Positions 36,251 to 47,520 of a DNA stretch of 64,000 bases are shown here, in pieces (the first letter of the stretch is position 1; every line of letters starts with the position of its first letter). Source of the DNA: Paramarasmius palmivorus (Eukaryota; Basidiomycota; Agaricomycetes; Agaricales; Marasmiaceae); the NCBI GenBank assembly GCA_037176845.1, contig JAYKXP010000187.1, positions 18,060 to 82,059 of the forward strand. The letters are read 5' to 3'. The translations under genes and the position numbers were made by a program. The notes below the pieces were generated by a model. The model did not search any database, had not been told where the DNA came from, and was given only the letters and a program-made list of their open reading frames with translations.

Positions 36251-36947
36251 TGCTCTCACAACGTCGTCACCATCTAGACCTTGACCAGCCTCAATATCAG
36301 GATTCAGATATACATGCCTCAGCCTTAGTCACCCTACGAAATCAAAATCCTCAATCTTTGACATATCCATCGCTCTACTCCCTCTCTACGCGCACTAGAA
36401 CCCAAACCTACATCGCAGTCCTACCCCCAGAGCCCACACTGCCTCTCCCTTGCTATTTCGGCACTCCTTCAAATTTACGCCCTGTATCCCCCGCCAAACT
36501 CGACCTCCCGCACCTATACCTGCACACCAAGCATAACCATGGCTCCTCCCGATCCTATCCAGCACTCTCCGCCGCTGCTGGCAACTATCTCACACCTACG
36601 CCTATTATCAAACCCAAACCCGAGCCCTGAATACTCGAGGAACGATTACGCTAGCAGGTATCCAAGCTGGGGGCGTTGATAAAGATGGGTTATGGGCCAT
36701 CGGAGCTTCTGGGGGTGTAGGTGGTGACGAAAGGGTAAGAGGTTGGATTTGCGCGTGCTCATGGGAGCGACTACACCTCGGCGCTGGTACCAGTGACCTC
36801 GAATGTCATTCATAATCTTCATCACTTGCAGACATAAAAATTATATTAATTTACACTAGCACTCTCAGAAAGTGTACTTAGGATAGTCAGGCAAATAAAA
36901 ACAGAGTAACACGACACAGAATATGATAGGAACGCAGACAAGAACAT
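36251..36947. other. Intergenic between U4 and gene 2
   Basis: A plus-strand ORF (36,238-36,630, 130 codons) is rich in Pro, Leu and Thr and resembles the low-complexity downstream parts of other repeat copies. I do not regard it as a gene. From 36,830 the sequence is AT-rich and holds the 3' end of gene 2. Confidence 0.4.
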
Positions 36948-39220
36948 TTAATATGGCCTTTGCTTTCGACGCCCAAAGCGCTGAGCGACCTTGGCCGTCA
37001 TCCGTCGAACCCACGATTTCCTGAAGGTAGAAGGGGGCTTTGAATGCACGTCCACGGTAGGGCTGAGCTGGGCGTCCATGGGAGCTTCAACACCAAAACT
37101 CCCGCTCTTGCCATTGCTCGGAATGCTGACCGCATCTTCCACTTCCTTGTCTTGCAAATACATTGTGTTAGAGTTATGCATCAACGGAAGAACAGGGGAA
37201 CTTACTGTCATCTTTAACCTCCTCAAAACGCGCGTTACAACCAACCACCTCGAGAATCGGGTAGTCAAGGGATCTGGCCAAATCCATCGACGTGGGATCG
37301 AAGCCCTGGTGACGATTGACCATTTCTATTGCATCATAGGCGTCGCGATCCCACCAAAGATGCCATAATCTGATAGAAGTCTTGAACGACGGAAGGCCCA
37401 ACCTCCGCCGCTCACCCTCCGACAGCTCCTCTTTCCCAGCAGAGTCAAATGACCAGTAGTACTTCGTCCCTCCCAGCCAAGCATCCCACTTGTTTTCATC
37501 ATCGGAGAGGCGGGGGACCGGTCGGATGAAGAGGTATACCGGGGTTGAGGGGGAGATGCAAGTGCGTATACGTGATCCTTCTTCATTCCGTTTCCGTCGA
37601 AAGTAGACCCGAAAATTACGTAGCAAGACTGGCATACATCAATCAGTACCTTCAAATCTGACAAGAACCACAATAAACTCACAATACTCCCCCCATTCAC
37701 CCTCTTCAATCCCAAGCTGGCTGAAAATCCCATGTGCCTGCGACACCCACGAATCTGCAAAGGAATTCTGCACACCCCCAGGCAGCAAATTGTAATGTAA
37801 CCAAAACGACTTCGCGCTGGCAATGTCCGCTGGCGTCAACATAAACCTATACCCCCAATCAGCCCAAATAACCACTTTGACACCATTTCAAACGCACCTC
37901 ACCGATCTATCATCCATCACTAGCGTGTTTTCTCGCATAGCATCCGGTGCGAGAAACTGCTCCTTCCAGGGGTAGTAAAACCATTGATCTCTGTCTCCTG
38001 GGTAGCATGTGATAACCTCTCGAGTTGTTCTGTGGTAAATTGTGCCAGGGAGAGATGAGAGGATGAGTTTGGCGTCTTTGTTGTTGGGCCACTCTGAGGT
38101 TCCTCTGTTGGACCAGCTGATTCCTTGGATGATATTGCGTACAGGAAGAGTTTCAATGAGGTATTGGAAAAGAATGCTGGTGTTGTTGTAGGTCTGGAGG
38201 TCGAGGGAAGGAAGCTCGCTGCTGGGAAGTGTGAGACCTGACCAAGACCAAACATTGTAATTTATATTGGATGAATCAGCCACATAGGGCCCTTTGTGAA
38301 GTGTGCCATTTCGGGGGTTGGTCCATAGTTCACGAAACCACTAAAAGCTAGATTATGAGAATCAAGTTGGTATTTCAAGGAGTTTACATACCGTTCGCGC
38401 ATCCACTCCTTGCGTTATTGCTGACTGGGTAAAGAGGAAAGTTAGAGCAGAGAAAATGGAATATATAATGAGTTTCACCGCACATAGCAAAGATACATCT
38501 GCAAGATGGACGAGAAGCCATTTCGTTCAAATATGTGCGACACCGGCACAAGTGCTACATCATGGATGGAGATAAGCATGGTTTTATCACAGACAGGAAT
38601 CCTTAGCCTCACCGTCATAAAACACGAGTGCCGGTAACGCGTTGTAGGCAATATAGCCAAATAGCTCCACCCAGTTGACGTCTCTACATCTTTATCAGCA
38701 CACGGAAGGCTTGGGAACAGGGATATGGGCCACTCACTTGACAGTAGAAAAGGTTTTGAGATCGTGCTCATAAGCCTATACAGATGCAGGGTGATCAGCG
38801 ATGTTAGAATTGAAAATGAGGGTATCCTTACTCGATTGGCATCAGGGCCACTATACTGAACATGTAAAAACTCTTCATCTTTATCCTCTCCGCGGATGCT
38901 AACAGCGTGAATGATACGACGAGCATCTAAAGTTTCCCTTATCCAGCCTCTTTTATCCAGTCTTACCACTGGACTCTCCGCAATCTTTCGTTTGAGACGG
39001 ATATTCGCCACTTTTAGTTCATGAAACTGAGGTGTTTCAACGTCAGAAAAACGAGACAGATGCCAGCAATCTATCAACATACCTGAGCCAAAGCCGTCGA
39101 CTGTCCCTCTGTCACCCGCACTACGTTTCCTTGGCTATAGTTGTTGTTGTGTTGATCACCTCCGACAGCTGAAAAGACTCCACCATGAATAGTAACCTGG
39201 GAGCAACCTGTGAACGACAT
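36948..39220 (-). CDS. Gene 2: intact uncharacterised agaric-family protein, 10 exons (592 aa)
   Basis: Exons (minus): 39220-39083, 39026-38832, 38775-38738, 38683-38613, 38554-38484, 38424-38392, 38340-37898, 37846-37683, 37628-37206, 37150-36948; all GT-AG, all phases close, stop TAA. The start MSFTGCSQVTIHGGVFSAVG is the signature N-terminus I recall for a large agaric family. Further blocks: EFLHVQYSGPDANR, WVELFGYI.YNALPALVFYDG, LVPVSHIFERNGF, LPVRNIIQGISWS, VYLFIRPVP, YYWSFDSAGKEELSEGE, and a basic tail RRMTAKVAQRFGRRKQ. No signal peptide or membrane segment. Function unknown; I assign none. It is the intact sister of gene 1 and of the decayed copies at 11.5-13.25 and 54.7-55.05 kb. Confidence 0.85.
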
Positions 39221-41800
39221 GCGGAAGGTGGTGGTTGAGGGTTAAGGTGTGCCAATGCGTGCAAAACACATGTTCACCCCGAAGCTGTACCAACACAGCA
39301 GTCGGACGTTGAGCGCCTGAATGAGAATGATATCGATTGGAACTGAATGGGAGTGAGTCATGCCGCACGGCGAACATGAGAAATGTCACTCACAGCGTCT
39401 GTGAATAGCTTGGAACAAGCGCCTCGAGATGGCGTTCCGTAACAGGCGCAATCTGCGTCTCTAGATGTCTTGGTTGCAAGGTAAAGGAAAAGCAAAGGAG
39501 TGGCGGGAACACCTTGCATGGGATATCGTAGCTCTGAATTCGATGGCGTAGAGGTAATCCCAGATTGATCGAAGGACGTAGAGCGGGTGCTCATGGTTGG
39601 ACTGGAAACATTGCTGCTATGGACAGGACACAGTTAGTGAACGGTCTGGAGAAAAGGTATGTAATCAGAATCCTCACCTCACGATCTTGCTCAAACTGAA
39701 AATTTGAGCACCATCCAAAGCAACCTAGCTTCTCCGTCCAACCAGACCTTCAATCCCCGAAGGTTACGGCGCTCTTGAACACTCGGCTGGGAAACCTTGG
39801 ATCGTTTAGGTATTCCGGCTTGCAATGGGTACGTTTTCGTTGGGATGATCGATTGGTCTGGTATGTGTTTGATATCCAGATATAGGTAAGATGACACCTT
39901 GACTTCAGTTGATTTCGACTGCAGATTCCCGGAGCAGTCGCCCAGGCTAGATAAGGATACACTGCTGGATAATAACGGACCATCGGCAGCCTTTTGCGCG
40001 AAGTATTACCCTGAATTTGTCGAATGGAACGGGCTGTATGGCCGTGTCCAAGTCAGCCTTCAAACGCTATCGAAGATCCTGGGTTCCCCCGCTGACTCCG
40101 ACACCTGACTCCAGAATCGCACGAACTTGGGTGTTGATAGTTGGGGCGAGCGACGGTACGGTGGTCTTGTACCACGTCTTCTGTTGTACTTCGTACTCCA
40201 GCGCACCCAGACCGTGGAAGGCGTGTGTATCGCCAGATATACCTAGAAGAACGCAAGAGTTAGATCACGAAGGCGAAAGGCACAAGCAAGATAATACCTA
40301 CAAATCCCATTCCGACATGGCATCTCCGGGGCAAAGGTTAGTCATTCAGAGTTGATGTGGGTGTTTGAAGGCTGAAGAACATGTAAGGGTAGCGAACTAA
40401 ATCCTGAGTCCTGCTATCTTCCCGATTAGAAAACGAGTATGAGCCGCGGAACAGATAGTAGGTAGCAAGAACTCACCAGCCGGGTTGAACCCATGAGCGA
40501 GGTATCTCATTCCTACTAACGAATATTCACCAGTCTAAGAATTGAATCACTCAGCGCAGTGTTTGAAATAGGCAATCATGCATGTTTACCGTCAGTGCGT
40601 AGTTTCTCGACGTACTACGCCACCAGCCCTATTCTACCGTCGTTACATATCTTCTTCAATACAAACATGACGTTTTGCTCCGGAAGTCGATGGATGTTGG
40701 TGTGAAGTGCTGCGTTATCTGGGGCAGCGAGACATCAGTGCTCAGTAACGAAGAGCTATGACGAGAGGAACAGACGTACCGTTGATACCTGGCGCATGCT
40801 TTCATTCCTCTTCAATGTTGACTGGTCAAGACCTAGAGCGTAAAACAACACGACTACGTTCGCCGGTATGACACCCCGTCAACTTGTTAGAGACGGCAGT
40901 TGGCGTCTACCTCCAGCGGAAGTTGTCATTCCTTGTACTAAACACCATAATCAGCAAAAAGAAGTATGACGCGAAGAATCAGAACATACCGATGAGTATA
41001 TCCATTCGCAGATATCAGCGAAGCGCTCCCGACCCCAAACTTCGACGCCTCTTCAAAACTTCGTTCTCTCTCTCTACTAGCTCTCGGCGTACCCTTCACA
41101 GCCTGCACCCGATACGTCTTCCTTCACAGGCTCGACACAATACCAGGTGCCCTCGAGCATGAGGAAATACAGGTAGTGGCATTGATTTGCTGTATTGTTG
41201 GTGTGTCAAAACCTTGTCGAAACGTGCTGTTCTGGCAGTAAAGTTTCAGATACATGATAGGTATCAACACCTCAAGGCTAGTTGAAGCTTCAATGTTCAG
41301 CGCTCAGCCCTCGAAGGAACGATGATACCTAGGGGAGTCCAGGATCTCGGTGAAAGGGTAAATCCTTCCACGAGAACACCAGCGCGGAAGCCAGACGCTT
41401 GAGCTCGTGGATTGGAACTTGGTGCGGGCTTAGCTCCCAAAAACTACCACTTTCAGGACCCATTTCTTGACGACGTAGTGAGGCAGCACCACATCTACAT
41501 CCGAGGCTCTTTATGCTGCCTAGACGGCGACGACTCTGAAAGCTAACCCAAGCTCTCAGCCTCAGGGTAGAAATTGAGAGGATATGGGAAAGGGTCGGAT
41601 TGCGAGATAGGATGAGGGTGGAGGCTTTACTGTTGCTGCCAGGCCGAGATAGTTGCGTCTCGAGGAGGAAGCAGGTGCGGCATGACAGCAGCATGGTAAC
41701 GAAAAACGTTGTTCCTGGTTTTGCCGAGTCGATTGAAAGTCTAAGGTTGGGCTACTGAGAGGTTGTAGACGCTGTTATAGCTGATATGGTATCAGTAAGG
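39221..41800. other. Repeat-derived spacer upstream of gene 2
   Basis: No intact gene. 40,390-40,560 matches 4,190-4,343. 40,720-40,800 matches 4,500-4,570 and 45,500-45,590, with a minus-strand GGTACGTCTGTTCC donor and CCCCAG acceptor. 41,020-41,170 matches 4,830-4,970 and 45,800-45,960 (peptide-level similarity APG(Y/I)-V..V on the minus strand). This indicates a third, older copy of the left part of the segmental duplication. Confidence 0.5.
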
Positions 41801-43000
41801 CGCGCGTTCAGAGATCGAGGAACAGGAAGTAGTTACCTGAATATTGTGCAATAGAACTCACAAACCCAACTCGATCATCTGCTGCACCACGACGCCTTAT
41901 GGATCCAAGCCTATTATCCCTAAGATACCACCAAAACCACGTTCGCGACTCTGTGGAATATACAAGACCAGGCCCGACAATGGGTATGAGCGAAGGGAGC
42001 GTGCGGAAGTCTAGTGCTTGGAAGTTCATGGTTGCAGTATAAGGGCAATATACACGAAAGTATGTTGGGGGTTTCGTGAAGAAGCTTGTCCTACAGAGTC
42101 CGGAGAGGTAGGGACGGGAAACGTGCACCGTGAGGACTATAGGATGCAGGCGGCAGAGCGTAGGCAACCGGACGCGTTGTAATGGGAGTGGGAGGCAATA
42201 ATGAGAAGTGTAGAGCCTATGTCGCGTGGGTAGCGCAACTGGGGGCTAGTCTTGTTGGCTGGGGTTGTGTGGAGGCTACCGTAGCGGTTTGAGTGCTAAG
42301 GAACTAAAAATCGGGTTGGGAAGGTGTCGAGAGGCGTGTTTGAGAACGGTGATGGAGGATAAGACCATCTTCAGAGGTATATATAGCGTTCTGGGCTTGT
42401 ATTTGCCTAGGAGGAGCTATAAGTGACAGTGAACAGCGTCAGGAGTAGCGCACATACCGGAATCCTGAGGGCATGCCTTGGATGATTCGGAATTAGAGTT
42501 GATCCTTCTGTGTCGCTGGAAAATATATCAGATCAAATAACGACGCAAATAAACAGTCGAACATACCTCTATAGGCTTGCAGAGACGAACACCGTTTGAA
42601 CGAGGTGGTCGTTTTTGTAAAGAAAAGTGCCGGCGGCGAAACGCTTACACCTCGACCACTTTGACCCTTTTCCTCACCCATCTAAGGATTCCGATCCAGC
42701 ATGCCCTATAGCGCTACTCTTTTCCAATATCACAACAGGTACGTACTCCTCGTTCTACATCCCCAGCAGTACGCTCAATCCATTGCGCAGGAAAAAACTA
42801 TACATCATGTCTTCGGCTTCAATACTCTAACCTGTTTCGGTGCTCACAGGAGAGATCTTGCTGGCTAAATGACTACAAAAAGATGCGTTTACAACGCTCC
42901 AGCTTACATCCCACTCTCATAGCCTCTACATCTCAACACGCCCTCACGCGTACTCCCATAGTCCCAAATCTACCATGTTCCTTGTCAACTACGCTCGGTA
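41800..43000. repeat. Divergent spliced repeat unit, copy U5
   Basis: Minus-strand introns are kept (TTTTCCAG acceptor about 42,520; GTATGTGCGC donor about 42,455). The plus-strand AAACGCTTACACCTCGACCA block at 42,639 is followed by an ACAGGTACGTACTCC donor and a GCGCAGGAAAAAAC acceptor. A minus ORF of 119 codons (41,808-42,167) is not shared intact with other copies. Confidence 0.5.
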
Positions 43001-44049
43001 CTGGTCGGCCAACCACGATACCCCAAAGACTGAAGGTACGCCCTTTCTACCGATGTCATGCCCAATCTCACCATCTAAATTCCGTAGTTTTAAGATATCG
43101 ACATCAGGAGCGGGGAGTAGTAGGAGTAGTAGAGGCGCACAGAGCGTTTGAAACAGTTTTAGTGTACTGCAACAGTATTGGCCGCAGCATGAAATAGTAC
43201 TCCTGCGACATAGATAGCGTTCAATATCTTCTGTCATTCATGATATCTGGTATAATACAAACACGGTTCTGTACCAAACAATGTCCTGTAGCCGATGATT
43301 TTGTGCGCCGTGATTCAATCAATCTCTACTTCCTACAGCACCCGGACAGGCATTAACATTGCCCATGTCTTCGAGCTACAAGGAACGCGGGGGTCAGCCA
43401 GCAAATCAATCGAACGAGAAAACAAACGACATACCGTCGATACAGAGATCAAACGCCGCTCTGAGACTAACGCTATCATTCACCACCATTGAGCGAAACC
43501 GGCTGCCAAAGCTAGCGTGGTTCACCTAGTACTCGCTCCGCCTTCCTCCTCGCTACACCCCCAGTTGAGGCCACACCTAACGTCGGTGTACGTAGCGCAG
43601 AACAGGTGATGTGGATGTACGCTCACTCCCTCGAATTCATCTTTTCCCCTTCACGCCCACGCTACCTCTTCACCCCCGTCCCAATCCATACCCCCAGCCC
43701 CAGCCCAGCCCATATGATCCCAACATCCACGGCCAACGTCCCGATCATACCCCGTAGTAAACCCAAACCCGAAGAGAACACCCAGTTTCGGAGTTGGGGG
43801 TGATATGGGGGCAAGGTTCAGCGGCGGGTGTATCGACACCGAGACATCGTCTACACCCGCATCGCTTCTTGGTAGGACGACTTTGAAGGAATACCCCAGC
43901 GCGCTAGGTGTTTAGGATGGAGAACCCGGATTTGAGAGGGGGTAGTACAGGTGGATGTCCCCAGGATTCTTTTCAGGTGCCAAATCGATGTAGCGGGGGT
44001 TATTTGTGTAAGGAGGTCCCGAAAACTTCGCAGGTATCGGTTTGAAAGA
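43001..44049. other. Intergenic, no supported gene
   Basis: Short ORFs only. 43,200-43,300 shares the GACATAGATAGC...TTGT..TGT tail found after other units. 43,600-43,810 is Pro/Thr-coding low complexity similar to 36,400-36,630. Confidence 0.4.
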
Positions 44050-45420
44050 AAGCTATAGGTGCTAGGGTCAGCAAAATGGGCGGAAAAAGAGTAAAAAAAA
44101 GGTACAGACATTGGGCGTTAACGTAAGACCAGTATCCTTCCTTGACAATCTTTCTTGCCTTGCTACCAGCTCTTCGTCGGCAAGAAACCCATTCTTGGCT
44201 CGGTTGGGTGGGGCACAATAACCCAAGGGGATAGCAAGATAGACTGGACGATTTGGTGGGATGCGCGAGGGACGAGGTCGAGGAAGTCGTATAAATGCTG
44301 CCTTCCGGTGGAACACAGATTCCTCAGACGTGTAAGGTCTTGGTCCAGTAATCGTAGAGGATATAGCAGGCTCATTTCGAGTGCAAAAGGCGATCATCCT
44401 GGTGTTGGCGACAATGTGTCTGTTCATGGGTTGGACGCGTGTCTGTGAGGGTGAATGGGTGTTGCTGGGTCGGAGCTGCAGTGGAGTGCATTCTAGGGGG
44501 GTGTATATGATGAATTGGGGGCTGCTTGCGTAGGAGGAGGAATGAGCAACGACGAAAAACATAGAGACAAGAGGTAATGTACATACCAAAAGTCCAGAAA
44601 ATCGTGCAACGGGTGATACTTGAAGTCGATTTTGCGGAGCTATTGGCGGGTATGAGAATGGAAAATGTGAGTAGGGAATAGTTGAACACACCTGAACGCG
44701 TTGAAAGAGGTGGTGGTTTGGAAGAAAGTCAAACGCCGCGTTGAACGGTTTCGCTTTGACCACCATGTCACTTTCCTCAAAGTGCCCTAGCCTTCCATGC
44801 ACATCTTAGTAGGTACGTCTACACATTCCTACATCCCTAGCAGTATGGTTGATTCATCCCTCAGAGTAAGACACACTCAACATTTCGTGTCGATGAGGAA
44901 ATGTACGTTCCCGACACTTTGACACGTTTCCCATTCTCATACCGTATTCAATAATTCACAGGCCTTGATTCACCATAGAGCACTCGGCAAGCTCCCTTAA
45001 CTCAATATTCAAACCCACACCTATACCCAGTTGCTTCAGTTCTACTGCAACCGCCGCCGATTACGCTCGAGGCTCATGGCCCAAAGTTCCAACGATGTCA
45101 AGCTAGGTTGGGATGCTCTCGGGGAAGAAGACCATCATACAATACTAGGCAAATGTGCACTCCACGTCTTATGCCTCTACTCTCCATGTTGATACCGAAT
45201 TCAGGGATAAACTTGGAGCTTCAGTATTAAATCCTTCGCGTCACTGATAGCACTCGAAGTCCCTGTCATTTACGCTAGCAGCTACAATACAGACTTGTTT
45301 TTCTGCTACTCAACCCCCGAGTGCGATTCCTTCAAACTGCGAAGAATGTCTACGATCAACGCTTTAGCTTCAAGTCGTCCTGCCACGAGTCGTTGCTGCC
45401 TTGCTACACCCCATGGCTGA
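44050..45420. repeat. Divergent spliced repeat unit, copy U6, with the part matching 1-740
   Basis: The minus strand has a 244-codon ORF (44,068-44,802) covering the region that in other copies is spliced. The plus frame from 44,700 reads KEVVVWKKVKRRVERFRFDH, matching U3 and U9 at peptide level. 44,740-45,420 is collinear with 1-740. The long minus ORF is Ser/Pro/His-rich and I do not assign it a function. Confidence 0.5.
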
Positions 45421-47520
45421 GTACCATGGCTCGTACTCCATCGCCATCTGTGTGCGTAGCTCCCAGTCAACTATGTTCGCCCTAACCTTCCATTTCAATA
45501 CTTGGTATTGGATGCTGCGCTAGTCGGGACAGCGAGATATCAGTGAGGAAAGGGCTGTAACAAAAAGAACAGACGTACCGGCAACCGTGTTGAAACCTTG
45601 CGCATCTTCAGGTCTTCTTATGAATATTCACCTCTGCTTAGCCTCATAGCCAAGCCCTGGAGTTTGAACCATCAACACGTTTGTTGGTAGGTACTGTACG
45701 GCGCCTTGTCGAATCAGATAGTAACCTAGTGCTAAACACGAGTATTAGCGAGGCGAAGCGTTATGCGTAGAATCAAGACATACCAGTGAGGATATCGGTT
45801 TGCTACATCAGCGAATCGCTAGCCACGAAGTTCAGTGTCATCCCAAAGGTTTTGAGGTTCCCTTTCTAACCTTCGGCATACTCTTCACCACCTGTACCCG
45901 ATACGCTGTCCTCCACGGACTAAACACAATACCCAGGAGCCACAAAGGAGACGAAGGGGATTGTCGTCTATTTGCTAGATCGTAGGCGTGCTGGAACCTA
46001 GGCAAAAGCTACTGTCCTGTCTAGAAAGTTTGAGATAAACGATATGTATCGAACCCTTGAGGCTTGTCGAGAGTTTAACGTTTAGCAGCAATAGAAAGGT
46101 GTTGGGTGAGCAATGCCGATGAAGGATGATACGCCCTAGGAGGCGGCATTGTTTTTTTTTTTTTTTGGCTCGTACTTGGTAAGAGAAGCTATGAGCGACA
46201 GCAAAAAAACGGTGAGAGTAAGGTACATACCGAAATCCTGGCTCATGCCTTGAACGGTTCTAAGCTGGTGTGGATCCTGCTGAGTTACTCTAGAATATAT
46301 ATTAGATCCAGGAAAGATGCATGCAGAAGAGTTGAACATACCGTTATAGTACCGCGAATAGACGGACATACATAGTTGAACGAGGTGGTCGCTTTGCGGG
46401 GAGCGTGTTCGAGAATGTGATTAGACGGCGGTTTGGGCTCATAGTTGCCTAGCAAGAGCAATGAGTGACGATGAAAAGCGCGGGAAGTAGCACATAGACC
46501 GACAATCATTATCGTAGTCATACCTCGGATGATTCTATCTTGACGTGTATCCTGGAATCGTCATTATCGAGTTACTAAGAGGTATGTTAGATCCAAGAAT
46601 GACATGCAGAAAACAGCTGAACCCACCTTTGTATGACCACAGAACCTCAAAACAAACGATACTGCATTTCGTGTCTATAGCCCAAGGAAAAGGCATATAC
46701 AGCCCAGATCTCCCACAATCCAATGTTTGATCGTCCTTCGTCGAGCTAGCTTCGGAAAGAAAAACTACAATCTCTTCAAAGAAGCTTCAAGTTCTAAGCC
46801 CGAGTCAGTCATCAATCAATACCTCGAACCGTGTACATACCTCACTGAACCATGTCCAGGAACTTGGGAGCAACTTTGAGGCGAATAGAAGCCCGAATTA
46901 GGTCGCCTCTGCCAATATCAGGAATTCAACCAGACTTGTACCTTCTTTTGAAGATAGGAACAGCGGCGGAAGCGAGGAAGGCGAAGAGAACTTCAAAGAA
47001 CTTCCCGAAGCCACCTTGCAAAGACGCCGCTTCGACGTCATGTCCGCTGGAAGAAGCGATCACTTTTACTGCAATGAAGCTTTGGTATCTGGTAGTGAAG
47101 CGAGAACAACTGAGAGCGAGCCAGGCCTAGGCCGCTAGATGATAACTCCAAAACCCTGCTCACAGCACACCGTCAGAATAGTAAAGGGATGACTCGGAAT
47201 GTTGGCTCGAAGAACAAGATGGAGCTAGGCGTTGAACACCAGATACACGCTTGGCCACGGTGTGGTGTCTTTTCGATTCGTCGAACAGGCATCGGCGTGT
47301 AGAAGCCAGTCATTCTCCAAATTGATCTTGCGTAGATAACACGATTTCGGTGAAGGTTGAATGGTAGTGTCGTGGCCTTGGCTAGGTGTATCTTGAAGCT
47401 TGACGTCTATATTACCGAACTGTTTTAGATCTGTTAGAGCTCCAAAACCACGAAGGTGTAGCGGCCAAACGTACCGTTTTAGGGTGAGCAAACACTCTTC
47501 CGCCTTTACCACCACCACAG
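45421..47520. other. Repeat-derived spacer with partial copies and one open frame
   Basis: 45,500-45,960 repeats the module seen at 4.5-5.0 and 40.7-41.2 kb. 46,136-46,660 holds two head-to-tail partial copies of the divergent unit. A plus ORF (46,852-47,130) and a minus ORF (47,225-47,557; reads KQFGNIDVKLQDTP) are the longest open frames; neither is recognised. A 17-nt T-run lies at about 46,149. Confidence 0.4.
46136..46660. repeat. Two tandem partial copies of the divergent unit, U7a/U7b
   Basis: The GCTATGAGYGACRGYRAAAA block, an ACATACCGAAATCC block and a GATCCAGGAAAGATGCATGCAG block occur once at 46,180-46,330. Equivalent blocks occur again at 46,455-46,620, so the minus-strand half of the unit is duplicated head to tail. 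Confidence 0.5.

Noticed and set aside
44068..44802. 244-codon minus-strand ORF in unit U6
   Set aside because: Open but Ser/Pro/His-rich. It crosses positions that are intron signals in the other copies, and the homologous regions of U2, U5, U8 and U9 are not open.
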